64,000 bases of DNA. Origin: Tenuifilum thalassicum (GTDB lineage: Bacteria; Bacteroidota; Bacteroidia; Bacteroidales; Tenuifilaceae). The notes under the pieces were generated by a model. That model saw only the letters and a list, made by a program, of their open reading frames with translations, ran no database searches and was not told the DNA's origin. The first letter of the stretch is position 1, and each line of letters opens with the position of its first letter. Below are positions 56,198-64,000 of the stretch, piece after piece. A program made the translations under genes and the position numbers. The stretch is from assembly GCF_013265555.1 (NCBI RefSeq), contig NZ_CP041345.1, positions 62,001-126,000 on the forward strand. The letters run 5' to 3'.

Positions 56198-57842
56198 ATG
56201 TTAAAACATGAAGCATTTCCCGTCAATATTCCTCACAATGATGAAAACATTTCATTTGATGAGAACTTCTCCAAGATAGAGATAGATGAATATTTCCTTT
56301 GGTATAAATCTAATATTATTAACTTTTATCATACAAGTCACAATGGAACAGAGGTTATTGCACATGCCAACCCAAAGTTTATACACAACCTAAATTCACT
56401 TAATAATTTTGAATTTATAGAGTCATGGGCTGAAGACCTAAGTTGGGGTGTACTTATTTATAACGATAAAAATAAGAAAAGGCTAGTCATTAAAAATGAT
56501 ATTTACGGCATCTATCCTTTTTATTTCTCAGAACTTAATGGTAAAATATATTTTTCAAACGACTTTGATTTACTTGTTAACATTCATCGAGGCTTAACAA
56601 TCAACAACTTTGCAATAGCCGATATTTTTCTTTTTAATTACCCTTTACTAAATCGTACAATTTTCAATGAGATTTCTAGAGTTGAGTCTTTTTCTACCAT
56701 ATTTGTAAAAGGTTCTGATTATTATATAGAAAGAAAAGATATTCTTAAATCCATTTATAATAAAAAGAAATATCCTTTCGATTTGTCTATAAGTTCAATA
56801 AAAGATGATGTAAAAAGAAATTGTATTCCAGAACTAAAAAAACATTTAGCCTTAACAGGAGGTTTTGATTCAAAACTATTACTATCAACTCTTTTATATG
56901 AAGGTTTTGAATTCGAAACGTTTACATGGGGAAATAAATCAACAGCAGATAACTTATCTGCCACAAAAACCTCAATAAATCTCAACTTAAAGCACAACAA
57001 TATTTCTCAAGATAGTTTAGAGGACAATCCATTAGAATATATTTCACGACTCATAGATTATCAACCAAATTTTCCTGTTGCTGATACCTTAATGAATTAT
57101 ATCCTTGTTAATGACACTTTAGATTCTTCAAATATATTTACAGGAATTATGGGCGGAGAACTGATTGTAGGCCCAATAATTAAGGCAGAGCTAATTGCAA
57201 CAAGATATGCTTCATACTTAACAAACACAAAAGATTATATTATTTTTATGATTTATTACTTAAAGACTTACCAAATAATTGTGTGGTTAACGAGAAGTAT
57301 ATCAAACGTAACTTTAGAAACTATTACGAATCAATTAAAGCATACTCTTCATCAAAAGTATTCCAAAAGAACGAAAGCGTTGTTAAATTTCTACTAACAG
57401 AGGCATATCCAAAGTTCTTTGGCACTGTTTTAAATATACTTTTTAGTAAACATAACCTAATTGCTCCATTAGTAAATATTAAACATTTACAGTTTTTATT
57501 GAATTCCAAATATCGTTTTACGAAATCAAAACCATTTGGGAAAAATCCATTGTCTCATTTTTTGTCAAGACGATTTTATGCAAACTTTGTAGAAAAAGTT
57601 TATCCGACAGTTTTAGATACACCAATGGATAGAGGATATAAACTGTCTCATTTTAAAAATTTATTTACGTTAATAATACCTGCAATTAATTATATTAAGA
57701 GACATTTTTTAAAAGAAAACCTCAATTAAAAGAGTTTGGGTATATAGATAAATTAATATATTTCACAAACGAAATAATTGATGAATCACCAGTTAACAAA
57801 ATAGATGCGTTAGATCTAACCAGGTTAAAAATTATATATTAA
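56198..57842 (+). pseudogene. Asparagine-synthetase-like protein, frameshifted
   Basis: Residues after the Met at 56198 give an AsnB-like N-terminal fold (WGVLIYNDKNKKRLVIKNDIYGIYPFYF) without the N-terminal Cys nucleophile. A PP-loop ATPase motif LALTGGFDSKLLLSTL follows, a variant of SGGxDS. Near 57250-57265 the frame is lost and continues as LKDLPNNCVVNEKYIKRNFRNYYES. Near 57705-57714 (T run) it is lost again, continuing FKRKPQLKEFGYIDKLIYFTN to a stop at 57842. Both fit one-base deletions. Such proteins in polysaccharide loci may transfer amino groups or make amides, but the function is unproven. The 5' end may instead be a true fusion to Wzy. Confidence 0.65.
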
Positions 57843-57944
57843 AATACAACAATGGTTATAGAAACAACAGACTAACGCAGAATACACTACAAGTGCTTCT
57901 TTTACACATGATAATCACAAAGTATCAAGATAAAAATATTACAT

Positions 57945-58975
57945 ATGAAAACAATTAAAATTATAATAGATTATAAGGGTCACTTTGGGACAAAATTCAC
58001 AGCAAAACCCTACAGGAGTGGTTTTGATAAATCGAAACTAATTATTATTTTAAAGAATATGATTATACAGTTAATTTTATTTATCCTTGGCAAGTAGATT
58101 TTAATAATTGCAGGAACCAACTTTACTTATATACTTCATCTGAAGATAAAAACTTACATTATAAATCGTATCTTGAAGATATTGTATTAGGATTAAAACT
58201 TGCTGGAGCCATAGTAATTCCAGATTATCATTACTTAAGAGCCCATCACAATAAAGTATTAATGGAGATTATTAGAAAAATCTCCAATGACAAAAACATA
58301 AAAACAATAGATTCTCAAGTCTACGGAACTGTTGAGGAACTTATTAGCAGTAAAAACATTTATTCTAATAAATCTGCTTATGTAATTAAGCCTTCGGAAG
58401 GAGCTATGAGCAAAGGCATTTCATTAGCTAAAGATTTCAAACAACTTTTAGCAGACGCCAAAAAAATATCCGCTACTCCTTCTTTAATTATCGACTTAAT
58501 TGATAGAATGAGGACATTAAAGCATAAAGGGTATATAAAAGAATCTACTCATAGAAAAAAGTTTGTTGTGCAGGATTTTATCCCAAACCTGCAAGGTGAT
58601 TGGAAAGTATTAATTTACTGGAATAAATTTTATGTATTAAGAAGGTTAAATAGAGAAAAAGACTTTAGAGCAAGCGGGGGTGGAAGATTGTCTTATACTA
58701 GAGATATTCCAAATGGTATGCTAGATTATGCAAAATCTATTATCAAGCATTTAAATTTACCCAATGTCTCATTAGATATTGCATTTGATGGAAAAACATT
58801 TTATCTACTAGAATTTCAGGCTGTTTATTTTGGCACATATACACTTGAACATTCGAGTTTTTATTTTTCATTTAACAAGGAATGGGAAATAGTAGAGAAA
58901 AAATCTATTTTAGAAGATGAGTATGTAAGAAGTATTATAAGTTACATCGATAATGATTTGAAATATTTAGAATAA
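57945..58975 (+). pseudogene. ATP-grasp ligase (RimK-like), one frameshift
   Basis: Begins MKTIKIIIDYKGHFGTKF at 57945. Near 58035-58043 a base is missing; the next frame reads NYYFKEYDYTVNFIYPWQVDF and continues uninterrupted through 58975. ATP-grasp features: YVIKPSEGAMSKGI, VVQDFIPNLQGDWKVLIYWNKFYVLRRLN, SGGGRLSYT, and the metal/ATP site SLDIAFDGKTFYLLEFQAVYFG. The total of 1031 nt is one base short of 344 codons. Like other polysaccharide-locus ATP-grasp enzymes it may ligate an amino acid or another carboxylate to a sugar. The intact downstream part (58262-58975) alone lacks the N-terminal domain. The preceding 57843-57944 shows nothing recognisable. Confidence 0.75.
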
Positions 58976-59914
58976 ATGAAAGTTCTGTTTATATCAAGTG
59001 GAAATAAAAATACAGGAGAGGTTGGGATTCTTGTTAGAAATCAGGCAAACTCGTTAATTAAAGAAGGTGTTGAGGTTGATTTTTTTCTAATAAAAGGGAA
59101 AGGTTTTTGGGGGTATATTAAAAACATACCAAAAATACGTAAAGCATTTCTTAAAGGCAGCTATTCGCTAATACATGCGCATTACAGTTTGAGTGCCTTT
59201 GCGGCATCATTATCTGGATGTTTCCCCATAGTAGTCTCTCTTATGGGGTCGGATGCTTATATGTCTCTTTTTTACAGGGTGTTGGCAAAAGTATTTTATT
59301 TAGTTCGATGGAAGAGGACTATAGTAAAAACTGAGCGAATGAAGGTTTTGCTTAAAATGAAACAAGCAGTAGTATTGCCTAATGGTGTTGATGTTGAAAG
59401 GTTTAAGCCTATTCCCAAAGAGATTGCAAGAGAAAAAATCGGCTATACACAAGATTCTAAATTAGTAATTTTTATTGCTGATCCTAGTAGGGCAGAAAAA
59501 AATTTTGAACTAGCTCAAAAAAGCTTCGATTTATTAAAGGATAAAGTAAACAATGTGGTGTTAATGACAGTTTATAACAAACCAAATTCGTTAATTCCAT
59601 ATTACTTAAATTCTGCTGATGCATTGCTTTTGACTTCGAAATGGGAGGGTAGTGTTAACGTTGTTAAAGAAGCAATGGCCTGTAATTTGCCAATTATAAG
59701 TACTGATGTAGGTGACGTAAAATCTAATATTAACGGTGTTGAGAATTGCTATATTTGTTCTTTTAATCCCATGGATATTGCAGACAAACTTGAGTTGGCA
59801 TTAAATGGAGAAACTACTTCAAATGGCCGTGACATCTTGCTAAAAAAAGGACTCGATTCACGTTCAATTGCTAGAAAGATTATTCGAATATATGAAGACA
59901 TTGTTTCAAAATAA
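58976..59914 (+). CDS. Glycosyltransferase, GT4-like
   Basis: 312 aa, intact. N-terminal domain begins MKVLFISSGNKNTGEVGILVRNQANSL with HAHYSLSAFAASLSG near 63-77. The C-terminal domain has VLPNGVDVERFKP near 138, VIFIADPSRAEKNFELA and the EX7E active-site pattern EGSVNVVKEAMACNLPIISTDVGD near 224-247. Shorter than the usual ~370 aa but with both lobes present. It starts immediately after the preceding ATP-grasp stop and overlaps the next gene by 23 bp, so the three are co-translated. Sugar specificity unknown. Confidence 0.87.
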   Translation: MKVLFISSGNKNTGEVGILVRNQANSLIKEGVEVDFFLIKGKGFWGYIKNIPKIRKAFLKGSYSLIHAHYSLSAFAASLSGCFPIVVSLMGSDAYMSLFYRVLAKVFYLVRWKRTIVKTERMKVLLKMKQAVVLPNGVDVERFKPIPKEIAREKIGYTQDSKLVIFIADPSRAEKNFELAQKSFDLLKDKVNNVVLMTVYNKPNSLIPYYLNSADALLLTSKWEGSVNVVKEAMACNLPIISTDVGDVKSNINGVENCYICSFNPMDIADKLELALNGETTSNGRDILLKKGLDSRSIARKIIRIYEDIVSK

Positions 59915-61073
59915 AAAGGGTGCAATAATAATAGAAGGACATATACAGGGCTTATCTAACACAAGATCTTTAGGAGAGGTTGGTATTCCTGTATATGTAG
60001 TTGATAAGAATAATTGTATCGCTCAATATTCAAAATATTGTAAAAAATTTTTTAAATGCCCTGATTACAAATCTGAGGACTTTATCAACTTTTTAATTGA
60101 AATTGCTAAAAGTGAAAAACTAGAAGGATGGGCTTTAATTCCTTCCAACGATCATGCAGTTTACAATATATCAAAAAACAAACATATCTTACAAAAGTTT
60201 TATAGTGTTATTACTCCAGATATTGATATCATAAATAATATTTATGATAAAAGAAACTTATTAAAGATTGCAAAAGACTTAAATATTCCAATCCCAAAAA
60301 CAATTTTTCTCTCTTCTGCAGACGAAGTAAACAGTAATTCAGAGTTAGATTTCCCCCTTATAACAAAAGGAAGATTTGGTTTATCATTCTATAAAACAAT
60401 GGGGAAAAAGGTTTTTCTTTCAAAAAATATAAATGAATTTAAAGAGCATTTAAAAATAATAGAAAGTAAGTATAACATATCTGAAACATTTACCCAAGAG
60501 CTAATACCTTATTATGGTAATAATAAAACAGTTTCATTTACTGCATTTTGTATTGAGGGCGATGTTAAAACATACTGGATTGGTGAAAAGATAAGGGAGC
60601 ACCCCATTCAGTTTGGAACAGCAACATCTGCTCGAAGTATAATAGAAAAGGAACTTTTAGAACAAAGCAAGATTTTGCTTAAAAATCTAAATTATACAGG
60701 TGTATGTGAAATTGAATACATTTATGACCCGCGGATTGAAAAGCACTTATTAATTGAAATTAATGCACGTACTTGGTTATGGGTAGAACTTGCAAAAAAG
60801 TGTGGAATTAATTATGCCCTTTATATTTACAACTATTTAAATGGCCTCTCAATTGATTTCCCGAAACATTATTCAGAAGATGTATATTGGGTAAATTTAT
60901 TTACTGATATTCCTTATTCATTAATAGCACTTATAAGGAACCAACTTAATATTAAAGAATTTATACAAAGTTATAAAGGTAGAGTTATTTTTGCTACATT
61001 TAATAGTAAGGATTTAATGCCAAGTTTTATGTTTTTCATACTTTTGCCTTATATTTTTATCAAAAGAACTTAA
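59892..61073 (+). CDS. ATP-grasp protein (carboxylate-amine ligase-like)
   Basis: 393 aa from the ATG at 59892; a TTG at 59868 is also in frame. N-terminal pre-ATP-grasp Rossmann lobe (GAIIIEGHIQGLSNTRSLGEVGIPVYVVDK), a clamp (DKRNLLKIAKDLNIPIPKT), and the ATP-grasp lobe with TFTQELIPYYGNNKTVSFTAFC, GVCEIEYIYDPRIEKHLLIEINARTWLW (metal-binding Glu/Asn). It resembles the carbamoyl-phosphate-synthase-like ATP-grasp proteins found beside glycosyltransferases. It may form an amide on a polysaccharide component. Its start lies inside the glycosyltransferase gene; its stop is 11 bp before the psd-like ATG. Confidence 0.82.
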   Translation: MKTLFQNKKGAIIIEGHIQGLSNTRSLGEVGIPVYVVDKNNCIAQYSKYCKKFFKCPDYKSEDFINFLIEIAKSEKLEGWALIPSNDHAVYNISKNKHILQKFYSVITPDIDIINNIYDKRNLLKIAKDLNIPIPKTIFLSSADEVNSNSELDFPLITKGRFGLSFYKTMGKKVFLSKNINEFKEHLKIIESKYNISETFTQELIPYYGNNKTVSFTAFCIEGDVKTYWIGEKIREHPIQFGTATSARSIIEKELLEQSKILLKNLNYTGVCEIEYIYDPRIEKHLLIEINARTWLWVELAKKCGINYALYIYNYLNGLSIDFPKHYSEDVYWVNLFTDIPYSLIALIRNQLNIKEFIQSYKGRVIFATFNSKDLMPSFMFFILLPYIFIKRT

Positions 61074-61084
61074 ATTGTTTGAAT

Positions 61085-61897
61085 ATGGAAATAATAATTA
61101 TAATACTATCAACTGTAATCTTATCCACATCATTATTTATATTCTGGGTTGCAAAAGGTGGCTTTAATAAAAAGTACCTTTATACTGATAACATTGTGTT
61201 GTTCATAGTTGCATCAGTAATAAATGTTGGAATTTATAATCTTATTAAGATGCCATTATGGGTAATAACACCATTCATAAGTGGTTTTATTGTCCTTATT
61301 TTTTTCATTGCTCTATTTTTTTACCGGTTCTTTCGTAATCCAAAACGTCAAATTCCAGGTGATAAAAATGATATTGTTTCACCAGCAGATGGAAGAATAA
61401 TTTACATTAAAGAGCTTGAAAAGGATCAAATACCTGTTTCAGTTAAAAAGAAAAGAATAGCATCTATAAAAGAGATAACCAAAACAGATATATTAGAACA
61501 ACCCTGTTATCTTATAGGAATAGCCATGACCCTTTTCGATGTTCATTATAATAGAGCACCGATAGATGGTAAAGTAATTATGGTAAAGCATACACCTGGT
61601 TCCTCAATTGGGTTAAACACTCCAGAATCAACATTGGTTAATGAGAGGAATACTACCGTTATTCAAAGAGAGGATGGTGTAATGGTTGGTGTAGTTCAAA
61701 TTGCTGCAAGATGGGTTAATCGTTGCATTGTAATGGCAAAAGAAGGAGAATCTCTTAAGCGTGGTGAGATTTTTGGAAAAATCCGTTGGGGCTCTCAAGC
61801 CGATTTAATTATTCCTAGAAATTGTGAAATCCTTGTTCGCGAAGGAGAACAAGTTTATGCAGGCTCAACCATTATTGCTAAACTTCTTGAAGATTAA
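61085..61897 (+). CDS. Phosphatidylserine decarboxylase-like protein
   Basis: 270 aa from the ATG at 61085. Three hydrophobic helices occupy residues ~1-90, longer than in the usual short Psd. The Psd domain follows: FFRNPKRQIPG, VSPADGRIIYIKE, and MTLFDVHYNRAPIDGKV with the conserved His. The autocleavage site is probably G236-S237 in IRWGSQADLIIP, the short-Psd equivalent of LGST; the serine becomes the pyruvoyl group. Standard Psd makes phosphatidylethanolamine. Its place in a polysaccharide locus, between an ATP-grasp gene and a DUF354 gene, suggests a lipid- or polymer-decorating variant, but it could be the housekeeping enzyme. Confidence 0.85.
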   Translation: MEIIIIILSTVILSTSLFIFWVAKGGFNKKYLYTDNIVLFIVASVINVGIYNLIKMPLWVITPFISGFIVLIFFIALFFYRFFRNPKRQIPGDKNDIVSPADGRIIYIKELEKDQIPVSVKKKRIASIKEITKTDILEQPCYLIGIAMTLFDVHYNRAPIDGKVIMVKHTPGSSIGLNTPESTLVNERNTTVIQREDGVMVGVVQIAARWVNRCIVMAKEGESLKRGEIFGKIRWGSQADLIIPRNCEILVREGEQVYAGSTIIAKLLED

Positions 61898-61899
61898 AA

Positions 61900-62991
61900 A
61901 TGAACCTACTTTTTGACATTGGACATCCTGGTCAGGTGCATTTGTTTCGGAATGCGATTAATATTTTAAAAGAAAAAGGGCACAACGTTGTTGTTACAGC
62001 TAAGAATTCACCAAACATTTTGGATTTACTTGAAAAACTAAATATTAAATATTTTAATCTTGGAGACAAATATGATGAATTACACTTAAAAGCCTTTAAC
62101 CAAATTAAATACAATAAGAACCTTCTTAAAATCGTAAATTCAAATAAAATAGACATAGGCATTGGTTCATCATTAACAATCGCTCAAGTTTCAAAAATTT
62201 CTAGAATAAAATCGATAATCTTGGATGACGATGACACCGATGCAGTTAAACTATTTGCATGGTTTGCCCATCCATTTGCCGATGCTATTCTATCGCCTAT
62301 AGCACTTAAGCATGATAGAAAACGGAAAAAAGATATTTTATACTCAGGTACCCATGAGTTGTTCTACCTTCACCCTAACTATTTCTCTCCCGATCCTAAC
62401 ATTTTAAAGCAACTAGGGATTTCATCTAATGAAACTTTTTTTGTATTACGTTTTGTATCGGGTAAAGCATATCATGATATAGGAGAAAACTGGGTTTCGC
62501 TAAAACAGAAGCTTCAAATAATAGATAAGCTTAGTAGATTTGGTAAAATCTTTATTACTACAGAAAGAGTAATTGAACCAGAATTAGCCAAATGGCAGCT
62601 AAAACTTTCTCCAGAAAAAATTCACAGCCTTCTATACTATGCTAAAATGTTTATAGGTGATAGCCAAACAATGACCTCTGAGGCTGCTATTCTGGGAACT
62701 CCTGCCTATAAATGCAATTCTTTTGCTCATAGATTATCGGTGCCTAATATGTTAGAATATGAATACGGCTTATGCTATTCTTATAAGGTAAATGAATTTG
62801 ATAAACTAATTAACAAAATTTCTCATGATATAGAAAAACCAGACATTAAGAAAGAATGGGAAGTTAAGAGGCAAAAATTTTTATCGGATTCAATTGATCC
62901 AACAGCATTTCTTGTTTGGTTTATTGAGAATTATCCAAAGAGTGCAAAAATTATGAAAGAAAACCCCGATTATCAATATAACTTTAAATAG
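61900..62991 (+). CDS. DUF354-family glycosyltransferase-like protein
   Basis: 363 aa. It has the DUF354 N-terminus (LLFDIGHPGQVHLFRNAINILKEKGHNVVVTAK), GIGSSLTIAQVSKISRIKSIILDDDD near 88-113, and the C-terminal FIGDSQTMTSEAAILGTPAYKCNSF, which resembles the UDP-binding region of GT-B enzymes such as UDP-GlcNAc 2-epimerase and MurG. Family members occur in bacterial and archaeal surface-polysaccharide clusters; the activity is not established. It starts 2 bp after the psd-like stop and ends 1 bp before the deacetylase ATG, so it belongs to the same transcript. Confidence 0.82.
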   Translation: MNLLFDIGHPGQVHLFRNAINILKEKGHNVVVTAKNSPNILDLLEKLNIKYFNLGDKYDELHLKAFNQIKYNKNLLKIVNSNKIDIGIGSSLTIAQVSKISRIKSIILDDDDTDAVKLFAWFAHPFADAILSPIALKHDRKRKKDILYSGTHELFYLHPNYFSPDPNILKQLGISSNETFFVLRFVSGKAYHDIGENWVSLKQKLQIIDKLSRFGKIFITTERVIEPELAKWQLKLSPEKIHSLLYYAKMFIGDSQTMTSEAAILGTPAYKCNSFAHRLSVPNMLEYEYGLCYSYKVNEFDKLINKISHDIEKPDIKKEWEVKRQKFLSDSIDPTAFLVWFIENYPKSAKIMKENPDYQYNFK

Positions 62992-62992
62992 C

Positions 62993-63838
62993 ATGGATTT
63001 TACACTAGTAAAATATAGCAATGTGCTTAAACCCCTGATAGCAAAGGGGTTTTTGTTTACTTCTTTTTGTGAGTTAGCAGATGAAACCCATTTAGGTCAG
63101 GGCAATAAAATAATAATACTCCGCCACGATGTAGACTTAAAACCAGAAAATTCGCTAAAAACTGCAACTATTGAACACAACCTTGGAATACGTGGTACGT
63201 ACTATTTTCGTATTGTCAAGGAGAGTTTTGATGTTGATATAATTAAGCAAATTGCCGATTTGGGTCATGAGATAGGTTACCACTATGAGACAATGGATAC
63301 GGCAAGTTCAAAATTCAAGATTCAAGATTCAAAATTAACTGATAAGCAGAAAGAACAACTAATTGATGCAGCCTACGAGGAGTTTTGTGAAAATTTAGAG
63401 GTTTTTAGGAAGATTTACCCGGTAAAAACTATTTGTATGCATGGCAGCCCCAAATCGGCGTTCGATAATAGGGATATCTGGAAAAAGTATGATTATCGTC
63501 AATTAGGCATAATTGGTGAGCCTTACTTTGATATTGATTTCGACAAGTTTTTTTATTTAACTGATACCGGGCGTTGTTGGAATGGATATAAATACTCCGT
63601 GCGCGACAAGATGCCTCAGCAGGAGCAATGGATAAAACAGGGTTTGGTTTTTAAAACAACCAATGATATTATTAAAGCTGTGGCAGAAAATCGTTTCCCT
63701 GAAAAGGCAATGATAACGATCCATCCTCAACGTTGGACCGATAATTACCTTGAATGGACTAAAGAGCTTGTAGCTCAAAGAGCAAAAAACATTATCAAAT
63801 GGGGTTTAATGCGGTATAGAGCAGCGTTTCATTTATAG
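62993..63838 (+). CDS. Polysaccharide deacetylase-like protein
   Basis: 281 aa. NodB-like fold: IIILRHDVDLKPENS near 39-53 carries the catalytic/metal Asp pair, GTYYFRI follows, then the metal-binding DLGHEIGYHYE near 90-100, TICMHGSPKSAFDNRDIW near 143-160, and AMITIHPQRW near 239-248. No signal peptide, so it may act on a lipid-linked or cytoplasmic precursor. Residues about 105-115 (SKFKIQDSKL) are encoded by a copy of the tandem TTCAAGATTCAAGATT repeat otherwise found between genes. Last gene of the locus; the right inverted repeat begins 16 bp downstream. Confidence 0.85.
   Translation: MDFTLVKYSNVLKPLIAKGFLFTSFCELADETHLGQGNKIIILRHDVDLKPENSLKTATIEHNLGIRGTYYFRIVKESFDVDIIKQIADLGHEIGYHYETMDTASSKFKIQDSKLTDKQKEQLIDAAYEEFCENLEVFRKIYPVKTICMHGSPKSAFDNRDIWKKYDYRQLGIIGEPYFDIDFDKFFYLTDTGRCWNGYKYSVRDKMPQQEQWIKQGLVFKTTNDIIKAVAENRFPEKAMITIHPQRWTDNYLEWTKELVAQRAKNIIKWGLMRYRAAFHL
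63306..63336 (+). repeat. Intergenic-type repeat inside the deacetylase gene
   Basis: Three imperfect units of TTCAAGA/TTCAAAA, matching the tandem tract at 47877-47900. Here it is in frame and encodes KFKIQDSK between the two metal-site regions. Confidence 0.7.
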
Positions 63839-63853
63839 TATTCGGCGTTTTGA

Positions 63854-64000
63854 TTTTTTGACCTCACCCCCTGCCCCTCTCCTGAGAGGAGAGGGGAGTT
63901 TAAGCCTCCCCTCTCAGGTGAGGTTTGGAGGGGTCGTTTGAAGGAAAGAATGAATCGGAAATAATCGGAATGTATCGGAAGAGCCTTGTTGCTCCTAACC
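63854..64000 (-). repeat. Right inverted repeat of the polysaccharide locus
   Basis: Reverse complement of 47567-47727, lacking one 10-bp tandem unit. It reaches the window edge, so the repeat may continue beyond it (the left copy is preceded by module B). Confidence 0.88.

Noticed and set aside
51530-58260. Programmed ribosomal frameshifting to explain the broken polysaccharide genes
   Set aside because: Seven sites in five unrelated genes lack a common slippery heptamer and downstream structure; indels or sequence errors are simpler.

Overview
The window looks like a chromosomal segment of a Bacteroidota bacterium, most likely in or near the Bacteroidales/Marinilabiliales. Reasons: AT-rich spacers, TTTG / TAnnTTTG-type promoters, cysteine-poor TraR/DksA protein, an extended LspA, giant secreted adhesin-like proteins with SGNWNDPxTW-type motifs, an FnlA/CapE-type sugar pathway, and large amounts of dispersed Bacteroidota-style intergenic repeats. 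No rRNA, tRNA, CRISPR array, transposase or phage gene was seen.

Layout. 1-11.8 kb is housekeeping and envelope: lpdA, a small PLDc_N membrane protein, a 1.4 kb repeat-filled spacer, dnaG, a lipoprotein, a large ABCG-like ABC transporter, a Yip1-like membrane protein and an orphan sigma-54 response regulator. 12-31.1 kb holds two giant tandem paralogues (3075 and 3137 aa). They are secreted beta-rich proteins with the same three-module plan and an identical 17-residue C-terminus. 31.5-37.6 kb (minus strand) runs ileS, a TraR/DksA-like gene, a terminator, lspA, purE and sua5/tsaC. 38.7-41.8 kb carries a structured GC-rich element, thiS, an FtsB/DivIC-like gene, galM and an NCS2 purine permease.

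42.9-46.8 kb encodes capE, capF and capG, the UDP-L-FucNAc pathway, with a decayed GxxExxY gene between capE and capF. 48.1-63.8 kb is a surface-polysaccharide locus: wza-like export lipoprotein, wzc-like tyrosine kinase, FkbM methyltransferase, wzx flippase, glycosyltransferases, wzy polymerase, asparagine-synthetase-like protein, two ATP-grasp ligases, a Psd-like decarboxylase, a DUF354 protein and a polysaccharide deacetylase. The FucNAc genes probably supply one of its sugar nucleotides. The part from 51.5 to 58.3 kb is very AT-rich and carries seven single-base frameshifts in five genes, whereas the other genes are intact apart from the GxxExxY relic.

The spacers at 1.7-2.9, 31.2-31.4, 37.7-38.6, 41.8-42.7, 46.8-48.0 and 63.85-64.0 kb are built from a few shared repeat modules. 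They stand as inverted copies around thiS-permease, direct copies around capEFG, and inverted copies around the polysaccharide locus, so they could drive inversion, excision or duplication of these blocks. All functional calls come from reading the sequence and from general family knowledge; no database search was run.
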